64,000 nucleotides of DNA, from the NCBI RefSeq assembly GCF_035645195.1, contig NZ_DASQNA010000015.1, positions 1 to 64,000 on the forward strand. The letters run 5' to 3'. This document shows positions 53,462 through 62,188 of the stretch, piece by piece (the first letter of the stretch is position 1; each line of letters opens with the position of its first letter). The DNA comes from Paenibacillus sp. Its GTDB lineage: Bacteria; Bacillota; Bacilli; Paenibacillales; YIM-B00363. The translations under genes were made by a program, and so were the position numbers. The notes under the pieces were generated by a model. It ran no database searches. It was not told the DNA's origin and worked only from the letters and a program-made list of their open reading frames with translations.

Positions 53462-56377
53462 TTACTTCGGCTTTACGAGCACGCGAAGCTCGGCCGTCGC
53501 GTCCCCGACCGTCGCCGTGACCAGCGCCGCCCCCGGCTTCAGCGCCGTCAAGACGCCGTCCGGCGTCACCTCGGCCGTCCGCTCCTGCTTCACTTCGAAC
53601 GTCACGCCTTCCGCAATCGCTCTGCTGCTGCCGTCCTCGTAATGACCCGTCACCGCAAGCTGAACCGTTTCCCCCTCCGTCAGCTCCGTCTTCCCTTCGA
53701 TCGTGATGCGCGTCAACGCCGGCGCCGGCACGACGTCGACGACGGCGGACGCTTCGGCGCCCCCGTAAGAAACCTTGATCTCGGCCGTGCCGACCGCATG
53801 CGCCGCGATGACGCCGGCGGCGTCGACCGACGCGATGTCCGGCCGGCTGGACGCGAACGACGCGCCGGACTCGATCACGGAAGAGCTGTCATCCGAGTAG
53901 AATGCTGTCACGACGACTTGCGCCCGGTCGCCCGTCCACATCGTCGCCGGCGCGTCGAGCTCGAGCCGTTCGACGGCCGCGTCGCCCGTCACGCTGACCG
54001 TACGCGACGTCAGCTTCCCGCCGTAAGATACCGTAATCGTCGCCGCGCCTTTCCCTTTCGCCGTCACGGTGCCGTCCGGGGCGACGAGCGCCACCGACGG
54101 CCGAGAGCTCGCGAACGACGCGCCCGCCGCGATCGCCGCCTTCGAGCCGTCGCTGTATACGCCGGCAACCGCGATTTTCCCGCTCTGCCCGACCGCAAGC
54201 GTCGACGGGCCGCTCGCCTCGAGGCTTTCCAAGGTAAGCACGGTGCCGTTCACCTTCACAAGCTCCATGCCGGCATAATAGCTGTTCAAAATTTGCTCGT
54301 AGCTCCAGCCTTGTCCGCCGAGCATCGATGCGCCGTATTGGCTCATCCCGACGCCGTGGCCGTTGCCGCCGCCGTAGAACGTAATTTGGGTCGGCGCGCC
54401 GGACGCGTCGCGATCGATCTCGAACGCGGCGAACGCCGAGTTCAGAATCGACGGGTTTTTCAATTGGAACGCCGCATCGTATTGGCCCAGACCGCCTTTC
54501 GCCCGGTGGAGGATGACGTCGGCGCCGCGCGTGTACGTTCTGGACGGTCGAATCGTGAACCGAATGTTATACTCTTTCAAAATTTTATAAGTGCCTGTCG
54601 TTCCCTCGACGACCAATTCCATCATATTGCCGCCTGCGCCGCGTTTCGTTACGTACATGTCTTTCAGCGTGCCGATCCCCTCCGCCGGAATCGGGCGGCT
54701 CGCGAAGCTGCCGTCGGGCATCTTCGTCAGCACGAAGTTCGGATCGGCCTGCTGCCTTCCCGCCAAATTGGCGTTGATCGTATGTTCCAACTCCGTCCTG
54801 CTAAGGCTTACCATCCATCTGAAATAATACGACTCGGAATCGTATCCGGTAAGCGACAGATCCTTGTAGAACGCAAGAAGCGCCTGCTCGTCCTGCGTAT
54901 CGATCTCGAGCAAGTTCCCCGGATGATTCGGATCGTACGTATAGCTGCGCGCCGTCAAATACGGAATCGGCACGCCCGGGAACGCGTTCGTCCCGATGTC
55001 CGACCACACCTCGTGCTTCGAGGCGCCGTAGCCGCCGGACGTCGAATAAAACCGGGCGTCGACAAGCTCGCCGCCGCTCATCATGACAGTGCCCGACGTA
55101 TCGTTCACGGCTTGCGTCGTGAGCGGATGCTCTAGGCTGTTGTTGTACACTTGGCTGAGCGTGCTGTCGTCGATATGGAAGCCCCGGTCGGCGAATCGGT
55201 TGCTCCGGTAATCGCTAAGCGCGTACGTCCTCGCCGCCACCGCCTGCGCGCGCAGCGCCTCGAGGCCGAACGACGCCGGCATTTCGCTCGGCACGACCTG
55301 GTACAAATATTGCTCCATATTCACTTCGTTGATCAGCTTCAGCGCCGTTAAGTTCGGAGACGTCAGCGAAATCTCGAACACGCCGCGGTACCACGGATTG
55401 CCGTATGCCCGCGTGAAGCTTTTGGCCTGCATTTTCCCGCCGGGCGCGGCCGGCTCCGCGTACAACCGGTTCGGCGTCCGCAGCGCTTCCGTTCCGTCTA
55501 CGAGCACCGCGATTTGCTGTTCGGCGGGCAGGAACGACACGAGCTTGCCGGCCGGCACGTCCAGCGCGGCTCCCGCCTTTTTGTCGGTTATGCGGATACC
55601 GGCGTCGGAAGTCACATCGATCCGTTGATGGTCGAACTGCGTGTAATCCGCAATGTTCGCGATGCTTTTCCGGATGCCGACCCGCATTGCGTCGACCGGC
55701 GTTTCGCCGTCGAGGACGATCTTGTACACTTGGCCGGCGCTGTTGAACAGGAACGAAGCGTTCCGCGCGCCGACCATGACGTCGCTGAGCGATTTCGTCA
55801 CCGTTAGGCCGCCGAGTTGCTGCTCGACCGCGTAGAACGGCGTAAGGGTGACGAAGCCGCGGTCCTCCAGCTCCAGCGTGCGGAGCGCGGCGTTCTTGGA
55901 CAGCGGCCGATCGGGCACGGGCGCCGCCGAGGACGCCTCGACCTGCAGCGTGAATTCCCCGCTCTCGGTCCCGTACCAAGCGCGGATGACCGCCGTGCCG
56001 GGATGGCGCCCTTCGACGAGACCGTCCGCGGTGATCCTGGCCACCTGCTCGTTCGAGCTTTCGTAGACGACTCCTTCCGGCTGCTCCTGGGGGACGCCGT
56101 CCACGGTAATTAGAAGCTCGGTCTGCGCCGTTTCGCCGACCGGCACATGCGACGGTCCCGACAACGTCACCTGAACGCCGTATACGTCCGAGCTTACTGT
56201 GTAATCGCTTCCAATGTTTTGTTCGAAAGCGGACCGGCTTTCGCCCTGCGCCGGCTGCGCCGTTTCGTCCGCCATGGCGGCGGCGAAAGGGGAACCTGCC
56301 AAAATGAGTGCTAGAATGCATGAAACCCATGTGCGAAACATCGCTGCCCGAACCGAATATGGACCCGTCAACCGCAT
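53462..56377 (-). CDS. SpoIID/LytB domain protein with Ig-like (Big_2) repeats
   Basis: 971 residues with an N-terminal signal peptide (VSCILALILAGSPFAAAMA). One Ig-like domain at about 65-150; the SpoIID domain spans about 300-700, with YLYQVVPSEMPASFG, EALRAQAVAARTYAL and the closing GHGVGMSQYGA signature. Three tandem Big_2 domains of about 80 residues (from about 715) form the C-terminus. SpoIID cleaves glycan strands bare of stem peptides; whether this vegetative-looking relative acts in sporulation or wall remodelling is open. ATG after GGGGAG; two SigA-like promoters lie upstream. Confidence 0.88.
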   Translation of the reverse strand: MRLTGPYSVRAAMFRTWVSCILALILAGSPFAAAMADETAQPAQGESRSAFEQNIGSDYTVSSDVYGVQVTLSGPSHVPVGETAQTELLITVDGVPQEQPEGVVYESSNEQVARITADGLVEGRHPGTAVIRAWYGTESGEFTLQVEASSAAPVPDRPLSKNAALRTLELEDRGFVTLTPFYAVEQQLGGLTVTKSLSDVMVGARNASFLFNSAGQVYKIVLDGETPVDAMRVGIRKSIANIADYTQFDHQRIDVTSDAGIRITDKKAGAALDVPAGKLVSFLPAEQQIAVLVDGTEALRTPNRLYAEPAAPGGKMQAKSFTRAYGNPWYRGVFEISLTSPNLTALKLINEVNMEQYLYQVVPSEMPASFGLEALRAQAVAARTYALSDYRSNRFADRGFHIDDSTLSQVYNNSLEHPLTTQAVNDTSGTVMMSGGELVDARFYSTSGGYGASKHEVWSDIGTNAFPGVPIPYLTARSYTYDPNHPGNLLEIDTQDEQALLAFYKDLSLTGYDSESYYFRWMVSLSRTELEHTINANLAGRQQADPNFVLTKMPDGSFASRPIPAEGIGTLKDMYVTKRGAGGNMMELVVEGTTGTYKILKEYNIRFTIRPSRTYTRGADVILHRAKGGLGQYDAAFQLKNPSILNSAFAAFEIDRDASGAPTQITFYGGGNGHGVGMSQYGASMLGGQGWSYEQILNSYYAGMELVKVNGTVLTLESLEASGPSTLAVGQSGKIAVAGVYSDGSKAAIAAGASFASSRPSVALVAPDGTVTAKGKGAATITVSYGGKLTSRTVSVTGDAAVERLELDAPATMWTGDRAQVVVTAFYSDDSSSVIESGASFASSRPDIASVDAAGVIAAHAVGTAEIKVSYGGAEASAVVDVVPAPALTRITIEGKTELTEGETVQLAVTGHYEDGSSRAIAEGVTFEVKQERTAEVTPDGVLTALKPGAALVTATVGDATAELRVLVKPK

Positions 56378-56417
56378 TCACTCCCCTAGCGTTGGTTGTC
56401 GGACAAGGCTGCTCGAT

Positions 56418-56446
56418 TGCCTATCCGCAGCAGAAATAATTGTCAA
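56418..56446 (-). promoter_or_regulatory. SigA-type promoter of the SpoIID-like gene
   Basis: TTGACA, 17 bp, TAGGCA on the minus strand, 40 bp before the ATG. A second, TTTACT-17 bp-TATGAT, lies at 56465-56493. Confidence 0.5.
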
Positions 56447-56544
56447 TTCCCTCCTCTCGTCCCTATCATAGGTTAAAATTTTGTTTTAGTAAATACAATT
56501 CGTCATGAAATTTTACTTCGCGGACATTGCGTCCAAAACGATAA

Positions 56545-56581
56545 GCGCCGCCCTTGCGCAGCTTGATGCTGCAGGCGGCGC
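56545..56581. other. Hairpin in the gene-free region 56378-56783
   Basis: GCGCCGCC pairs with GGCGGCGC, with an inner TGCAGC/GCTGCA pair. No T tract follows on either strand. The 406-bp gap also contains the spoIID-like promoters; no gene is supported. Confidence 0.4.
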
Positions 56582-56783
56582 CTCAGAATATTCCCGCTTC
56601 CCGTTGCTCTATCGTTCCGGCCGGCTTCCGCTCGAAAACTTGCCGATCATTATGAACGAAAAACGGGGAACGAAACCGGTGCGGAGTAAAATCGAAAACA
56701 GGCGCAATGCGCGCCGCAGTTGATTCACTCACCTACAGCCGATTCACCGGGATGCGCGTATGATGCTACGGGAGGTGGTCCTT

Positions 56784-57233
56784 GTGGCTCGACACAGGCA
56801 CGGACAGATGCAAATGCAGACGCCGCCATCGGCGTTATGCAGAGCGTTCGCTAGATTGCTGCGCGCGACGCCCTCGGTCATCAACGGGGTATGCACCGCC
56901 ACGAATTCGCGGACGAACATTATCCCGAAAGTTTTGGGAAGGAAAGCGGCTTCCTTCATGTTTGTGCCGCAAGCGTACTCGTTCGAAAACGTGGACAGAA
57001 ACGGCAGAGCGCTGTGTTTGGGGGAAACAGTCATCCTTCAGTCCGAGCTCCAGCCGTACATGTCCCGCCTGCGGAAGCACGGCATTAAAATTACGACGAC
57101 GCACAATCACTGGCAATTCGAATCCCCTCGACTGATGTACATTCATTTCGAATCGATCGATAGACCCTTGGATTTCGCCAGGAAAGTCCGCGACGCGAAC
57201 CGCGTTCTAACGGCCCGCACCGTTCGGGGATAA
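56784..57233 (+). CDS. DUF1259 (LppY/LpqO-like) protein, first of a tandem pair
   Basis: About 149 residues. GTG start after GGGAGGTGGTCC; upstream Met codons lack a ribosome site. Conserved features: NGVCTATNSRTNI, VPQAYSFENVD, a second half with IKITTTHNHWQFESPRLMYI and HFESIDRP. The closely spaced His (HNHW ... H) look like metal ligands, which is an inference. No signal peptide is seen, unlike the mycobacterial LppY/LpqO lipoproteins. Paralogous to the next gene with a 25-bp gap. Confidence 0.8.
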   Translation: MARHRHGQMQMQTPPSALCRAFARLLRATPSVINGVCTATNSRTNIIPKVLGRKAASFMFVPQAYSFENVDRNGRALCLGETVILQSELQPYMSRLRKHGIKITTTHNHWQFESPRLMYIHFESIDRPLDFARKVRDANRVLTARTVRG

Positions 57234-57258
57234 TTTCCGCACGAAAGGAGGCTACGCC

Positions 57259-57693
57259 ATGGCTGCCAACTTCGAACAAACGTGCCGGCGCTTTTCCGCC
57301 GTGCTCGGCGGCATGCATACGGCCGAGAACGGCGTCTGCACCGTCATGAAGTCCCGCTCGAACATCAAGCCGATCGTTCTGGGCAGACGCGCGAAATCGT
57401 TCCTGCTCATTCCGCAAATGTTCGCGTTCGAATCCATGACGAGAGACGGAAAAGCGCTGTGCAGCGGGGAGACGGTCGTGCTCTCCTCCGAGGTCAACCC
57501 GCTCATCAAGCGGCTCCGCAAGCACGGCATCATCGTAACGGCCGTGCACAACCACTGGCTGTTCGACCGGCCGCGGCTCCTGTACATGCACTGGGAAGCT
57601 GTCGACGACCCGGTCGCGTTCGCCCGGAAAACGAAAGACGCCTTGAGCGTATTGACGACACGGGTCGTGCGCCCGGTCGCGGCTCGGCGGTAA
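57259..57693 (+). CDS. DUF1259 (LppY/LpqO-like) protein, second of a tandem pair
   Basis: 144 residues, start ATG behind AAAGGAGG. It repeats the architecture of its upstream neighbour: NGVCTVMKSRSNIKP, IPQMFAFESM, IVTAVHNHWLFDRPRLLYMH and WEAVDDPVAF. Similarity over the full length shows a tandem duplication. The HNHW and H positions are conserved in both copies, arguing that this is the functional site. Role unknown. Confidence 0.85.
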   Translation: MAANFEQTCRRFSAVLGGMHTAENGVCTVMKSRSNIKPIVLGRRAKSFLLIPQMFAFESMTRDGKALCSGETVVLSSEVNPLIKRLRKHGIIVTAVHNHWLFDRPRLLYMHWEAVDDPVAFARKTKDALSVLTTRVVRPVAARR

Positions 57694-57705
57694 TCGCAGC
57701 AAAAA

Positions 57706-57762
57706 CAAAAAACGCTCGGCGCGCAGGTTCCTTCCCTCGGAACGCTGCCGTCGAGCGTTTTT
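57706..57762. terminator. Bidirectional terminator between the DUF1259 pair and the membrane protein
   Basis: AAAAAACGCTCG pairs with CGAGCGTTTTTT, with further internal pairing (CAG.TTCC/GGAA.CTG). It has T runs on both strands and lies between convergent genes. Confidence 0.85.
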
Positions 57763-57778
57763 TACGCCGAACGAGCTG

Positions 57779-58663
57779 TTACGCGGCCCGTCTTCTCCGC
57801 ACCGCGCTCCGCTTCCTGGCGTCGTTCCATAGGAGCCGAGCCGCCGGGGCCAGCGACGCCGCGAAGCAGGCGAAGGCGAGCAGCGACGGCAGCGACCAGG
57901 ACAGCACCGGTTCGCCGAGCGCCGTCTGCCACCCGACGGCGGCGAGTCCTGCCGCATATGACGCGCCGGCGAAGTGAATCAGGCCGCGCCTCTCCCTTGC
58001 GCGCGCCTTCCGCTCCGCAAGCCAAGCGGCGAACGGCAGCGCCTGCAGCGCATGGAAGCCCAGCCCATGCAGCCACAGCAGGCTGCCGGATTCCCCGACG
58101 GCGCTGCCGCCATTCAAGGCGATCCCGATCCCGGCCGCGAAGGACAGCATGACCGCGGCCATCGCATACCGGATCGCGAGTACCATGTCGGGCCGAATCG
58201 CCGCGGCCCGCTTCCGGAAGTATTGCGCCGCAAGCGCCGCGTACGCCAGCACGAGCAGCAGCGCGACGATGCCGAAGCCGATGCCGAGAAACGTATCGAA
58301 CGCCGCGCCGCCCTCCGGGAAGCGCGGATTGACGCCGCGGAAATGCTGCGCCGTCTCCGCGAAATACGAATACATGGCCAGGATCAAGTAGCTCCGCCGA
58401 AACAGCCGCTTCCCCCGATCGCTCAGCCCGGAGAGCGGCAGGATCGCCGCCGTCGACAATAAGAACACCCCTAGCGCGGCGTTGAAGGAGAACGCCTTCC
58501 ACACGTCTCCGTCCGGGGCGACCCCGCCTCCGAATGCAAGCGCCCACGCCCCGCAAACGCCCGCCAACAGAAAGCCCAGCAAGCCGGCCAGCGTCAGCGC
58601 CCCTTCTCCCCGAAACAACGCGGCTGCGTCGTTCCCCTGCCCCGTTCTTGCCTGCATCGACAT
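57779..58663 (-). CDS. Uncharacterised multi-pass membrane protein
   Basis: 294 residues, start MSMQAR with GGGAGG 12 nt upstream. Seven or eight hydrophobic helices are spread over the length (LAGLLGFLLAGVCGAWALAF to LLAFACFAASLAPAARLLW). The loops are Gly/Arg-rich and hold no catalytic motif; an HGLGFHALQALPF segment has two His inside or near the membrane. An overlapping frame on the same strand is Arg-rich and not membrane-like, so this frame is preferred. Family not recognised. Confidence 0.7.
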   Translation of the reverse strand: MSMQARTGQGNDAAALFRGEGALTLAGLLGFLLAGVCGAWALAFGGGVAPDGDVWKAFSFNAALGVFLLSTAAILPLSGLSDRGKRLFRRSYLILAMYSYFAETAQHFRGVNPRFPEGGAAFDTFLGIGFGIVALLLVLAYAALAAQYFRKRAAAIRPDMVLAIRYAMAAVMLSFAAGIGIALNGGSAVGESGSLLWLHGLGFHALQALPFAAWLAERKARARERRGLIHFAGASYAAGLAAVGWQTALGEPVLSWSLPSLLAFACFAASLAPAARLLWNDARKRSAVRRRRAA

Positions 58664-58771
58664 CCAACGTCATCCTCCCGTAAGTTCACGTATAACTCTA
58701 CTGTACCGGGAGGAAGCCGCAGCGGCTTCCGGCGCAAGGCAGAGCGCATGCCGCTGCGATAGGTCGGGGAA

Positions 58772-59443
58772 TTACCAGACTTTGGTCTTGCCGGTCTCGT
58801 TCATTCGGATCGGCAGCGGCGAAAGACGGAGGCCGAGCGCTGCGATCGACAGAGCGATCCAACCGAGCGCGAACGGCAGCTTCATGACGCCGAGAAAGAC
58901 GTCCCACGCGGGCGAACCGTCGGAGTGCAGGGCGAACACGAACGTTTCGGCAGCGAACGTCGCGATCGCGAGCAGACCGGTCGCGGCGACGGCGATGCGC
59001 AGCGCGGCCGGCTGTTCGCGCCAGGCGGCGCCGCAGACGATCATGCTTACGCCGAAGACGAGCCACGACACCCAAAACATCAGGTAGCCGAGCGTCACCG
59101 GCAGCGACCTCCAGTCGACAAGCGTATTCACGACATGATACTGCAGCACTTGAGAGACCAGCTGCGCCGCCAATGCGCCTGCCGCCGCATAGTACCCTCG
59201 TCTCGCGGACGGGCGAGAGAAGCGCGCCGCCGGACGCAGCGCGAGCAGCAGCACTAGAAAGCAGATGCAGTGAAATACATTCCAACGAGAATATGTCAAA
59301 TTGTCGATGCCAAGCCACAGCCGCTCCTGATTGTAACCTAGACTGCCGTGCGTCATCGCCCACGCCATGCCGAGGAATGCGTATGCGGCGCCGCCGGCGA
59401 TGCCTGACGCGGCCGCGATTACGCGTAACGAAATAGTATTCAT
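58772..59443 (-). CDS. Uncharacterised membrane protein
   Basis: 223 residues, start MNTISL after AAGGAAGG. Five or six hydrophobic segments, beginning with [18 protein letters not shown] and including [11 protein letters not shown]. Shares the general look of DUF4386-like or cytochrome-b561-like small membrane proteins but no diagnostic motif was seen. A longer open frame to 59746 lacks a start site. Divergent from the flavin-dependent oxidoreductase gene. Confidence 0.6.
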   Translation of the reverse strand: MNTISLRVIAAASGIAGGAAYAFLGMAWAMTHGSLGYNQERLWLGIDNLTYSRWNVFHCICFLVLLLALRPAARFSRPSARRGYYAAAGALAAQLVSQVLQYHVVNTLVDWRSLPVTLGYLMFWVSWLVFGVSMIVCGAAWREQPAALRIAVAATGLLAIATFAAETFVFALHSDGSPAWDVFLGVMKLPFALGWIALSIAALGLRLSPLPIRMNETGKTKVW

Positions 59444-59576
59444 CGGACGCTGCCTTCCTTTCGAAGAGGTTTGCACCGATTGTATCGAAGGAATGCGAAA
59501 GTTTTGCCGAGTTCGTGCGAAGCCGCCGCGAAGATTTGCAGAAACTAAGTGCATCAGATCACAAATTATCTTCAAT

Positions 59577-59605
59577 TTGAGAAATATATCGATTTGCATT
59601 ACACT
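59577..59605 (+). promoter_or_regulatory. SigA-type promoter of the luciferase-like oxidoreductase
   Basis: TTGAGA, 17 bp, TACACT on the plus strand, about 29 bp before the ATG. Confidence 0.7.
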
Positions 59606-59633
59606 AGTGGTATTGAAAGGGGAGCTGTCAATT

Positions 59634-60713
59634 ATGGCCGAACAAGCATCAGCGCCAACGATGGAAATCGGAATCAGCACGTTTTTGGAAACGACGCCGA
59701 ACCCGGCGACGGGCGAGGTGATCAGCCACGCCGAGCGGCTGCGCAACGCGGTCGAGGAAATCGTCCTCGCCGACCAAGTCGGGCTCGACGTTTACGGAAT
59801 CGGGGAGCATCACCGGGCCGATTATGCCGCCAGCGCCCCCGCCGTCATTCTCGCGGCCGCCGCGCCGCTCACGAAGCGCATCCGCCTCACGAGCGCCGTA
59901 ACCGTCCTGTCCTCGGACGATCCGGTGCGCGTGTTTCAGCAATTCGCGACGGTCGACGGCCTGTCGAACGGCCGCGCCGAAATTATGGCGGGCCGCGGCT
60001 CGTTCATCGAATCGTTCCCGCTGTTCGGCTACGACCTTGAGGACTACGATACGCTGTTCGACGAGAAGCTCGAGCTGCTGCTCGCGCTGCGGGAATCGGA
60101 GAAGGTGACGTGGCGCGGCGGCGCGCATCGCCCCGCTATCGAGGGCCGCGGCGTGTACCCGCGTCCCGTGCAGCAGCCGCTGCCGGTATGGATCGCGAGC
60201 GGCGGGAACCCGGAATCCGTCGTGCGCGCCGGAATGCTCGGCCTGCCGCTCGCCCTTGCGATTATCGGGGGCATGCCGGAGCAGTTCGCGCCGCTCGTCG
60301 CCCTGTACAAGGAAGCCGCGTCCCGCGCCGGGCACGACCCGTCGAAGCTGGAAATCGCGACGCATTCGCACGGCTTCGTCGGCGACACGACCGAGCAGGC
60401 GGCGGAATTGTTCTTCCCTCCGACGCAGGCCCAGATGAACGTCATCGGCCGCGAACGCGGTTGGGGCCATTACAGCCGCGCCGCCTTCGACGCCGCTCGA
60501 ACGCTTCGGGGCGCGCTGTACGTCGGCGATCCCGAATTCGTCGCCGAGAAAATTTTGCTCCTGCGCAAAAACTTGGGCGTGACCCGCTTCTTCCTGCATA
60601 TTAATGTAGGCACGATGCCGCACCGCGACGTCCTGCACGCGATCGAGCTGCTTGGCACCCGCGTCGCGCCGATCGTCCGAGCGGAGCTCGCGAAGCAAGA
60701 AGCGAACGGCTGA
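59634..60713 (+). CDS. LLM-class (luciferase-like) flavin-dependent oxidoreductase
   Basis: 359 residues, TIM-barrel monooxygenase-like. N-terminus [18 protein letters not shown], then [17 protein letters not shown] and [27 protein letters not shown], which is the flavin/F420 pocket pattern of the family; [20 protein letters not shown] follows. Substrate not deducible. Start MAEQ has AAGGGGAG 14 nt upstream. Single-gene transcript with own promoter and terminator. Confidence 0.92.
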   Translation: MAEQASAPTMEIGISTFLETTPNPATGEVISHAERLRNAVEEIVLADQVGLDVYGIGEHHRADYAASAPAVILAAAAPLTKRIRLTSAVTVLSSDDPVRVFQQFATVDGLSNGRAEIMAGRGSFIESFPLFGYDLEDYDTLFDEKLELLLALRESEKVTWRGGAHRPAIEGRGVYPRPVQQPLPVWIASGGNPESVVRAGMLGLPLALAIIGGMPEQFAPLVALYKEAASRAGHDPSKLEIATHSHGFVGDTTEQAAELFFPPTQAQMNVIGRERGWGHYSRAAFDAARTLRGALYVGDPEFVAEKILLLRKNLGVTRFFLHINVGTMPHRDVLHAIELLGTRVAPIVRAELAKQEANG

Positions 60714-60742
60714 CACAACGGCTCCCGCGTCCCCCAAGCAAC

Positions 60743-60783
60743 GCCAGTCGCTGTTCTGCAAAGCAGAGCAGCGGCTTTTTTTT
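60743..60783 (+). terminator. Terminator of the oxidoreductase gene
   Basis: CGCTGTTCTGC pairs with GCAGAGCAGCG (one mismatch) around a 3-nt loop, followed by eight T. Confidence 0.88.
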
Positions 60784-60919
60784 CGAGCGCCCCTTCGCAG
60801 GAACCCCTTCCTTGCCGCCTTATCCCCCTTCCCTCGCAATTCCGACTTCTGTCATTCGCCGCATCCGCCCGCATATACATGAAGTGGCGTTTATTTTTCT
60901 TTATCGAAGGAGGTTCGCC

Positions 60920-61129
60920 GTGAAAGACTGTGCCAACCCCCGCTGCCGCTGCGGCGATTGTTCGTGCGGCGAAGGCTGCCGCTGCGATCACCGAGCATAC
61001 CCGTACCCGACGCCATATCCCGTGCCGTACATCCCTTATTACCGGGACGTCCCGTCCCCGTCGGCCGTCGGCCGATTCGGCGCTCCCCCGCCCGCGTTCG
61101 GCGCTCTGCCCTACGCTATCACGCCGTAA
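60920..61129 (+). CDS. Small Cys-rich, metallothionein-like peptide with Tyr/Pro tail
   Basis: 69 residues, GTG start right after AGGAGG. The first 22 residues hold seven Cys (CANPRCRCGDC, then SCGEGCRC), a spacing suited to metal binding. The rest is a PYPTPYPVPYIPYY proline/tyrosine tail. This layout recalls small spore-coat or exported surface proteins more than classical metallothioneins. It lies 11 bp before the DUF2935 gene and should be co-translated with it. No family match is claimed. Confidence 0.65.
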   Translation: MKDCANPRCRCGDCSCGEGCRCDHRAYPYPTPYPVPYIPYYRDVPSPSAVGRFGAPPPAFGALPYAITP

Positions 61130-61140
61130 GGAGGTATCGG

Positions 61141-62064
61141 ATGCAACCTACTCCGTTCTCGCACAACGCGTTCTGGTCGCAGCTGCTGAACAGCCGCCTC
61201 GTTCCCGACCGGGAATCGCTGCTCGCCGCCGTCGAGGAAATGAAAGTGTGGACCGTACTGATGGCGGAGCACGCCAAATTCATTCGGCTCGGGCTCGACC
61301 CGAATCCGAACCAGGAAGAACTGTTCCGCATGGCGGACCAGTTCGCGATCGAGCTGGATCGACTGTACAGCCGCACCATTATCGCCCCGAACGCGCCGGA
61401 CGAAACGCTGTATATTCTTCGGGAAGAGACGATCGTTCTCGTCAATAAGCTGATTCAATTCAAGAAGGAGCTGTTCCAAGCGCTGGAGTCCTGCCAAGGG
61501 CTCGCCATCTTGCCCGCGATATTGGTCGATCATGTCCGCCGGGAGGCGGATCGGTTCGTCGGCACGCTCGAACGCTCCAAACACGATCAGCAAACGAGAA
61601 GCAGGGACACGCTCGGCCTTAGCGGCGGCGGCCAGCTCGCGCAAACCGTTCCGCGCCAGCTGTACCATCGCCTTCCGCCGCAGCAGCTGTTTACCGTCGC
61701 CGTCGAGGAGACGATGTTCTTCTCCAGAATCCACTCCGAGCACGCCGAGCATTTATCCATGAGCTTCCGTCCCGAAGTGCAGGAATCGCACCGCCAAACC
61801 GCCATCCGGTTTCACCACGACTATAACAACTTGTTGATGCAAGCCGCGGAGGTCGAGCAGTCCGGCACCCAGCTCCGGCAGTTGATCGATGAGGAGCGGA
61901 AGCTGTCGCACGCCTTCCGCGACTATTTGGGTCAGCTGCTGGATGAAATATCGACATGCCGCATCCCGACCGGGCAGACGAACTTCCCGCCGCTTCTCGC
62001 CGATCATATGCGGAGGGAAGTCATTTATTTTATCGATATTTTGGATCGGTTCCGGTTCTCGTAA
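61141..62064 (+). CDS. Double DUF2935 protein (ferritin-like/metal-binding helical bundle)
   Basis: 307 residues with two tandem DUF2935-like halves. Both contain an EHA motif (AEHAKFIRLGLDP and SEHAEHLSMSFRP), a central helix, and a closing DHVRREADRF / DHMRREVIYF. The family adopts a helical bundle with metal-ligand Glu/His, known from a Bacillus cereus structure; function is open. Start ATG after AAGGAGG. Its partner is the upstream Cys-rich peptide. Confidence 0.85.
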   Translation: MQPTPFSHNAFWSQLLNSRLVPDRESLLAAVEEMKVWTVLMAEHAKFIRLGLDPNPNQEELFRMADQFAIELDRLYSRTIIAPNAPDETLYILREETIVLVNKLIQFKKELFQALESCQGLAILPAILVDHVRREADRFVGTLERSKHDQQTRSRDTLGLSGGGQLAQTVPRQLYHRLPPQQLFTVAVEETMFFSRIHSEHAEHLSMSFRPEVQESHRQTAIRFHHDYNNLLMQAAEVEQSGTQLRQLIDEERKLSHAFRDYLGQLLDEISTCRIPTGQTNFPPLLADHMRREVIYFIDILDRFRFS

Positions 62065-62075
62065 AACGCTTCGTG

Positions 62076-62104
62076 CCGGGGATAGCGGCCGCCGCTTTCC
62101 CCGG
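62076..62104 (+). terminator. Probable terminator of the Cys-rich/DUF2935 unit
   Basis: CCGGGGA pairs with TCCCCGG with an inner AGCGG/CCGCT stem. T tract weak (GGTTGTTT). Confidence 0.55.
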
Positions 62105-62147
62105 GGTTGTTTCCTATTCGACGATAGCCATATCCAATCATCCCCAT

Positions 62148-62153
62148 TATAAT
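62148..62153 (+). promoter_or_regulatory. -10 box before the LysR gene
   Basis: A perfect TATAAT, 36 bp before the start codon. The -35 region (TAGCCA, 17 bp upstream) is poor, which would suit autoregulation or activation. Confidence 0.45.
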
Positions 62154-62188
62154 GATCTTATTTTCCAGTCGTTAGCGGAGGGGATGAA

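Noticed and set aside
56505-56723. 72-codon open frame before the DUF1259 genes
   Set aside because: No ribosome site, no family pattern, and it spans a strong hairpin.
57762-58673. Alternative minus-strand frame over the 294-residue membrane protein
   Set aside because: Its product is Arg/Gly-rich without membrane helices, whereas the chosen frame gives regular hydrophobic segments and a good start.
58700-58735. GGAAGCCGC/GCGGCTTCC hairpin as a terminator
   Set aside because: No T tract on either strand, so it is not called although it lies after a gene.
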